51,020 nucleotides of DNA. Origin: SIG575 sp045534165. GTDB lineage: Bacteria; Bacillota; Clostridia; Oscillospirales; Acutalibacteraceae. The translations under genes and the position numbers were made by a program. Under the pieces are notes generated by a model. That model did no database searches and was not told the origin of the DNA. It saw only the letters and a list, made by a program, of their open reading frames with translations. Positions 49,579-51,020 of the stretch are shown piece by piece (the stretch's first letter is position 1; every line of letters begins with the position of its first letter). The stretch covers positions 1-51,020 of the forward strand of contig JAZSJD010000023.1 in the NCBI GenBank assembly GCA_045534165.1, in the 5' to 3' direction.

Positions 49579-49611
49579 TATGTATCAAAATTAGGGTTAG
49601 TATTTCAAAAT

Positions 49612-49650
49612 AAAGGCATCCGAAAGGGTGCTTTTGTTTTTATTTTTTTC
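49612..49650 (+). terminator. Terminator of the DUF2812-like gene
   Basis: GCATCC-GAAA-GGGTGC stem followed by TTTTGTTTTTATTTTTTT. Confidence 0.75.
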
Positions 49651-49681
49651 TCGAATTGTCGTTCTTTATAAAAAACAACAC

Positions 49682-49710
49682 TTGAAAAAACCGAAGAAAA
49701 GAGGTATAAT
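49682..49710 (+). promoter_or_regulatory. Promoter of the small membrane protein-YbjQ pair
   Basis: TTGAAA, 17-base spacer, TATAAT, 25 bases before the start at 49735. Confidence 0.8.
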
Positions 49711-49734
49711 TAACGTATACAAGGGGGAATGCTT

Positions 49735-49959
49735 ATGAAAAGAAATTTTAAAAAGTTGATTGCCCCGATAATTGTTACGGTGTTTCTGATACTGTATTTT
49801 ATTGTGTATTTTGGTTTTTTGATTACATTGGTAACCGGATGGTTAAAATACCTTTTGGGCATTGTTCCTGTTGCGTTTGCGGCAGTTACTGTTTATGTAT
49901 GTATTGAAAGAATAAAAGAAATAAGGAGTGGCGAAGAAGATGATCTTAGTAAATACTGA
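49735..49959 (+). CDS. Small two-span membrane protein
   Basis: 74 residues from ATG 49735, with AAGGGGG 7 bases upstream; the ATG at 49729 overlaps that site. Two spans (about 9-30, 35-56), then a short charged tail (IERIKEIRSGEEDDLSKY). No family recognised. Its end overlaps the next gene's start by 20 bases, so it is co-translated with the YbjQ-family protein. Confidence 0.7.
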   Translation: MKRNFKKLIAPIIVTVFLILYFIVYFGFLITLVTGWLKYLLGIVPVAFAAVTVYVCIERIKEIRSGEEDDLSKY

Positions 49960-50251
49960 TTACATCACAGGCAAGGAATTTGAAATGTTGGGTTTGGTGC
50001 GTGGAAGCACAATTCAAAGTAAAAATATCGGAAAAGATATTACACAGAGCTTTAAAACACTTGTGGGCGGCGAATTAAAGGCTTATAACCAGATGATGAA
50101 TGAAGCCCGTGCTCTTGCAACAAAACGAATGGTTGAAGAGGCAGAACAGCTTGGTGCTGATGCGGTTGTTAACATCCGTTATGCATCTGCGGCTGTTATG
50201 CAGGGTGCGGCTGAGGTTATTGCCTACGGCACAGCCGTGAAATTTATATAA
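49940..50251 (+). CDS. YbjQ-family (UPF0145) protein
   Basis: 103 residues from ATG 49940 (AAGGAG about 11 bases upstream, inside the preceding gene); an in-frame GTG at 49928 overlaps that site. The family pattern is clear: LGLVRGSTIQSKNIGKDITQSFKTLVGGELKAYNQMMNEAR, then ATKRMVEEAEQLGADAVVNIRYASA and AEVIAYGTAVKF. The fold is a small pentameric barrel, sometimes described as a heavy-metal-binding domain; function unproven. It follows a small membrane protein. Confidence 0.9.
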   Translation: MILVNTDYITGKEFEMLGLVRGSTIQSKNIGKDITQSFKTLVGGELKAYNQMMNEARALATKRMVEEAEQLGADAVVNIRYASAAVMQGAAEVIAYGTAVKFI

Positions 50252-50275
50252 AATAAAAAAATTGTAATCAAAACG

Positions 50276-50308
50276 AAAATCCTGTCGATTCTTTTCGGCA
50301 GGATTTTT
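50276..50308. terminator. Terminator between YbjQ and nitroreductase genes
   Basis: AAAATCCTG ... CAGGATTTT stem with inner CGA/TCG, T-run on the plus strand. Confidence 0.85.
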
Positions 50309-50316
50309 TTTGCTAT

Positions 50317-51020
50317 TTATTTAATTGTATAAGATGCAACATATTTTGTATCATCGTTAAGCATAATTTTCGGCTCATTCTGTACAAATGTTACATTCAA
50401 GCCCTTTTCTTTTGCGGTCAGCTCAAAATGACACAGTGCGATGCCCATATCTGTCATCTGCATATCGAGTTTGCCCTCGTGGGAGAATTTTTTACTGCGT
50501 CTGAGGTAGAAATGTGCAGTATTATCTGCCACAACAACCCGCCATGGCTGTTTGTTTACAGCTGACGGAGCAAGTCTTACCATTTCCAGCGGTTCTTTGA
50601 ATTTGCCTGCTTTTTCTTTTGTCAGGGGAGTGTCAAATGAGCCGTCAAAGAATAATTCTTCAAAGGGTAAGCGTTCATCGGCTTTTATTGCCTTTCGCAT
50701 CATGCTTTCTTTTAATGACATCTTTTTTGCAGTGTATCCCAATGCGCTTGCACAGGGCATTATTTCGTTTTCGTCAAGATTCATAGCCTGTTCATATGCG
50801 GCGCGGTTCATTGTGCCTCCCAGCCAGACTGTTCCCACGCCCAGGGATTGTGCGTAAAGCACCATCGCTTCAAAGGAATATCCAAAAGCAACGTTTGCAT
50901 TTTCGCTGTATGCAATTTTGCCGCCTATATATAAATCCGTTCCGCTTACAACAGGGCAGGTAAGACCGTCTTTCTCTGCATCAAGAAGTTTGAACTCAAC
51001 GGGGATGTTATAAGGATTTT
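50317..51020 (-). CDS. Nitroreductase-family protein (TM1586 type), 5' end missing
   Basis: About 234 residues are visible; the frame is open to the window's end, so the start lies beyond it. SLGVGTVWLGGTMNR, MPCASALGYTAKKMSL and a repeated nitroreductase-type segment MVRLAPSAVNKQPWRVVV fit the double-domain TM1586 nitroreductase family, which binds FMN and uses NAD(P)H. The visible end runs to DTKYVASYTIK. Substrate unknown. Confidence 0.85.
   Translation of the reverse strand, partial: NPYNIPVEFKLLDAEKDGLTCPVVSGTDLYIGGKIAYSENANVAFGYSFEAMVLYAQSLGVGTVWLGGTMNRAAYEQAMNLDENEIMPCASALGYTAKKMSLKESMMRKAIKADERLPFEELFFDGSFDTPLTKEKAGKFKEPLEMVRLAPSAVNKQPWRVVVADNTAHFYLRRSKKFSHEGKLDMQMTDMGIALCHFELTAKEKGLNVTFVQNEPKIMLNDDTKYVASYTIK

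Overview
The window looks like a low-GC Clostridia chromosome, most likely an uncultured gut Oscillospirales/Ruminococcaceae-type bacterium. Evidence: Firmicutes-style ribosome binding sites with frequent TTG starts, DUF951, TSCPD and Jag/YidC/YidD genes, a cohesin-domain surface protein, many small zinc-ribbon proteins, and consensus TTGACA-17-TATAAT promoters. This placement is inference from gene content; no species marker is complete here.

Layout. 1-4.0 kb: a plus-strand operon of a truncated lipase-like hydrolase, a nucleoside-hydrolase-like protein and a secreted metallophosphoesterase. 4.1-7.3 kb: a minus-strand TPM / zinc-ribbon / SPFH trio resembling Bacillus YdjH-YdjG-YdjI. 7.4-13.4 kb: deoC, a secreted alpha/beta hydrolase, a secreted DUF4430-like protein, a PHP-domain protein and a second lipase-like hydrolase. 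13.4-18.4 kb: a small zinc-ribbon gene, a four-helix-bundle gene preceded by a striking array of mini-hairpins, then the conserved mnmE-jag-yidC-yidD-rnpA-rpmH block without dnaA or mnmG beside it. 18.6-27.2 kb: flavin reductase, an isolated 5S rRNA gene with its own promoter, a TSCPD protein, an ACP/acyl-ligase/acyltransferase cassette, a cohesin-domain surface protein and a GPH-type transporter with a long charged tail. 27.6-31.9 kb: housekeeping operon DUF951-prfA-tsaC-coaE-M18 aminopeptidase. 32.0-34.0 kb: an S1-domain protein and a membrane-anchored secreted protein.

34.0-46.5 kb is the most unusual region. One consensus promoter (46558-46586) precedes seven tightly packed minus-strand genes: two polytopic membrane proteins, a bifunctional fucokinase/GDP-fucose pyrophosphorylase-like protein, and four tandem paralogous radical SAM proteins with an N-terminal B12-binding-like domain and a shared C-terminal YAK..WYGR signature. 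No glycosyltransferase of a recognisable soluble type and no precursor peptide is seen. A pathway that makes and modifies a surface glycan or glycolipid is a reasonable but unproven hypothesis.

46.6-51.0 kb: a sodium-pump decarboxylase beta subunit with a short gamma-like partner, two tRNA-Ser genes (UGA, GCU), a region with three extra fragments of the tRNA-Ser(GCU) 3' end and a second mini-hairpin array, then small membrane proteins, a YbjQ-family protein and a nitroreductase that leaves the window.

Intergenic DNA carries several repeat families: two-hairpin elements built on GTCATTCTTGAGCG / CGAAGAATC, palindromic TAAATTATAATTTA words that border them, GTAGGG...CCCTAC elements, and two mini-hairpin arrays in which short unrelated palindromes alternate with a constant spacer word that inverts at the array centre.
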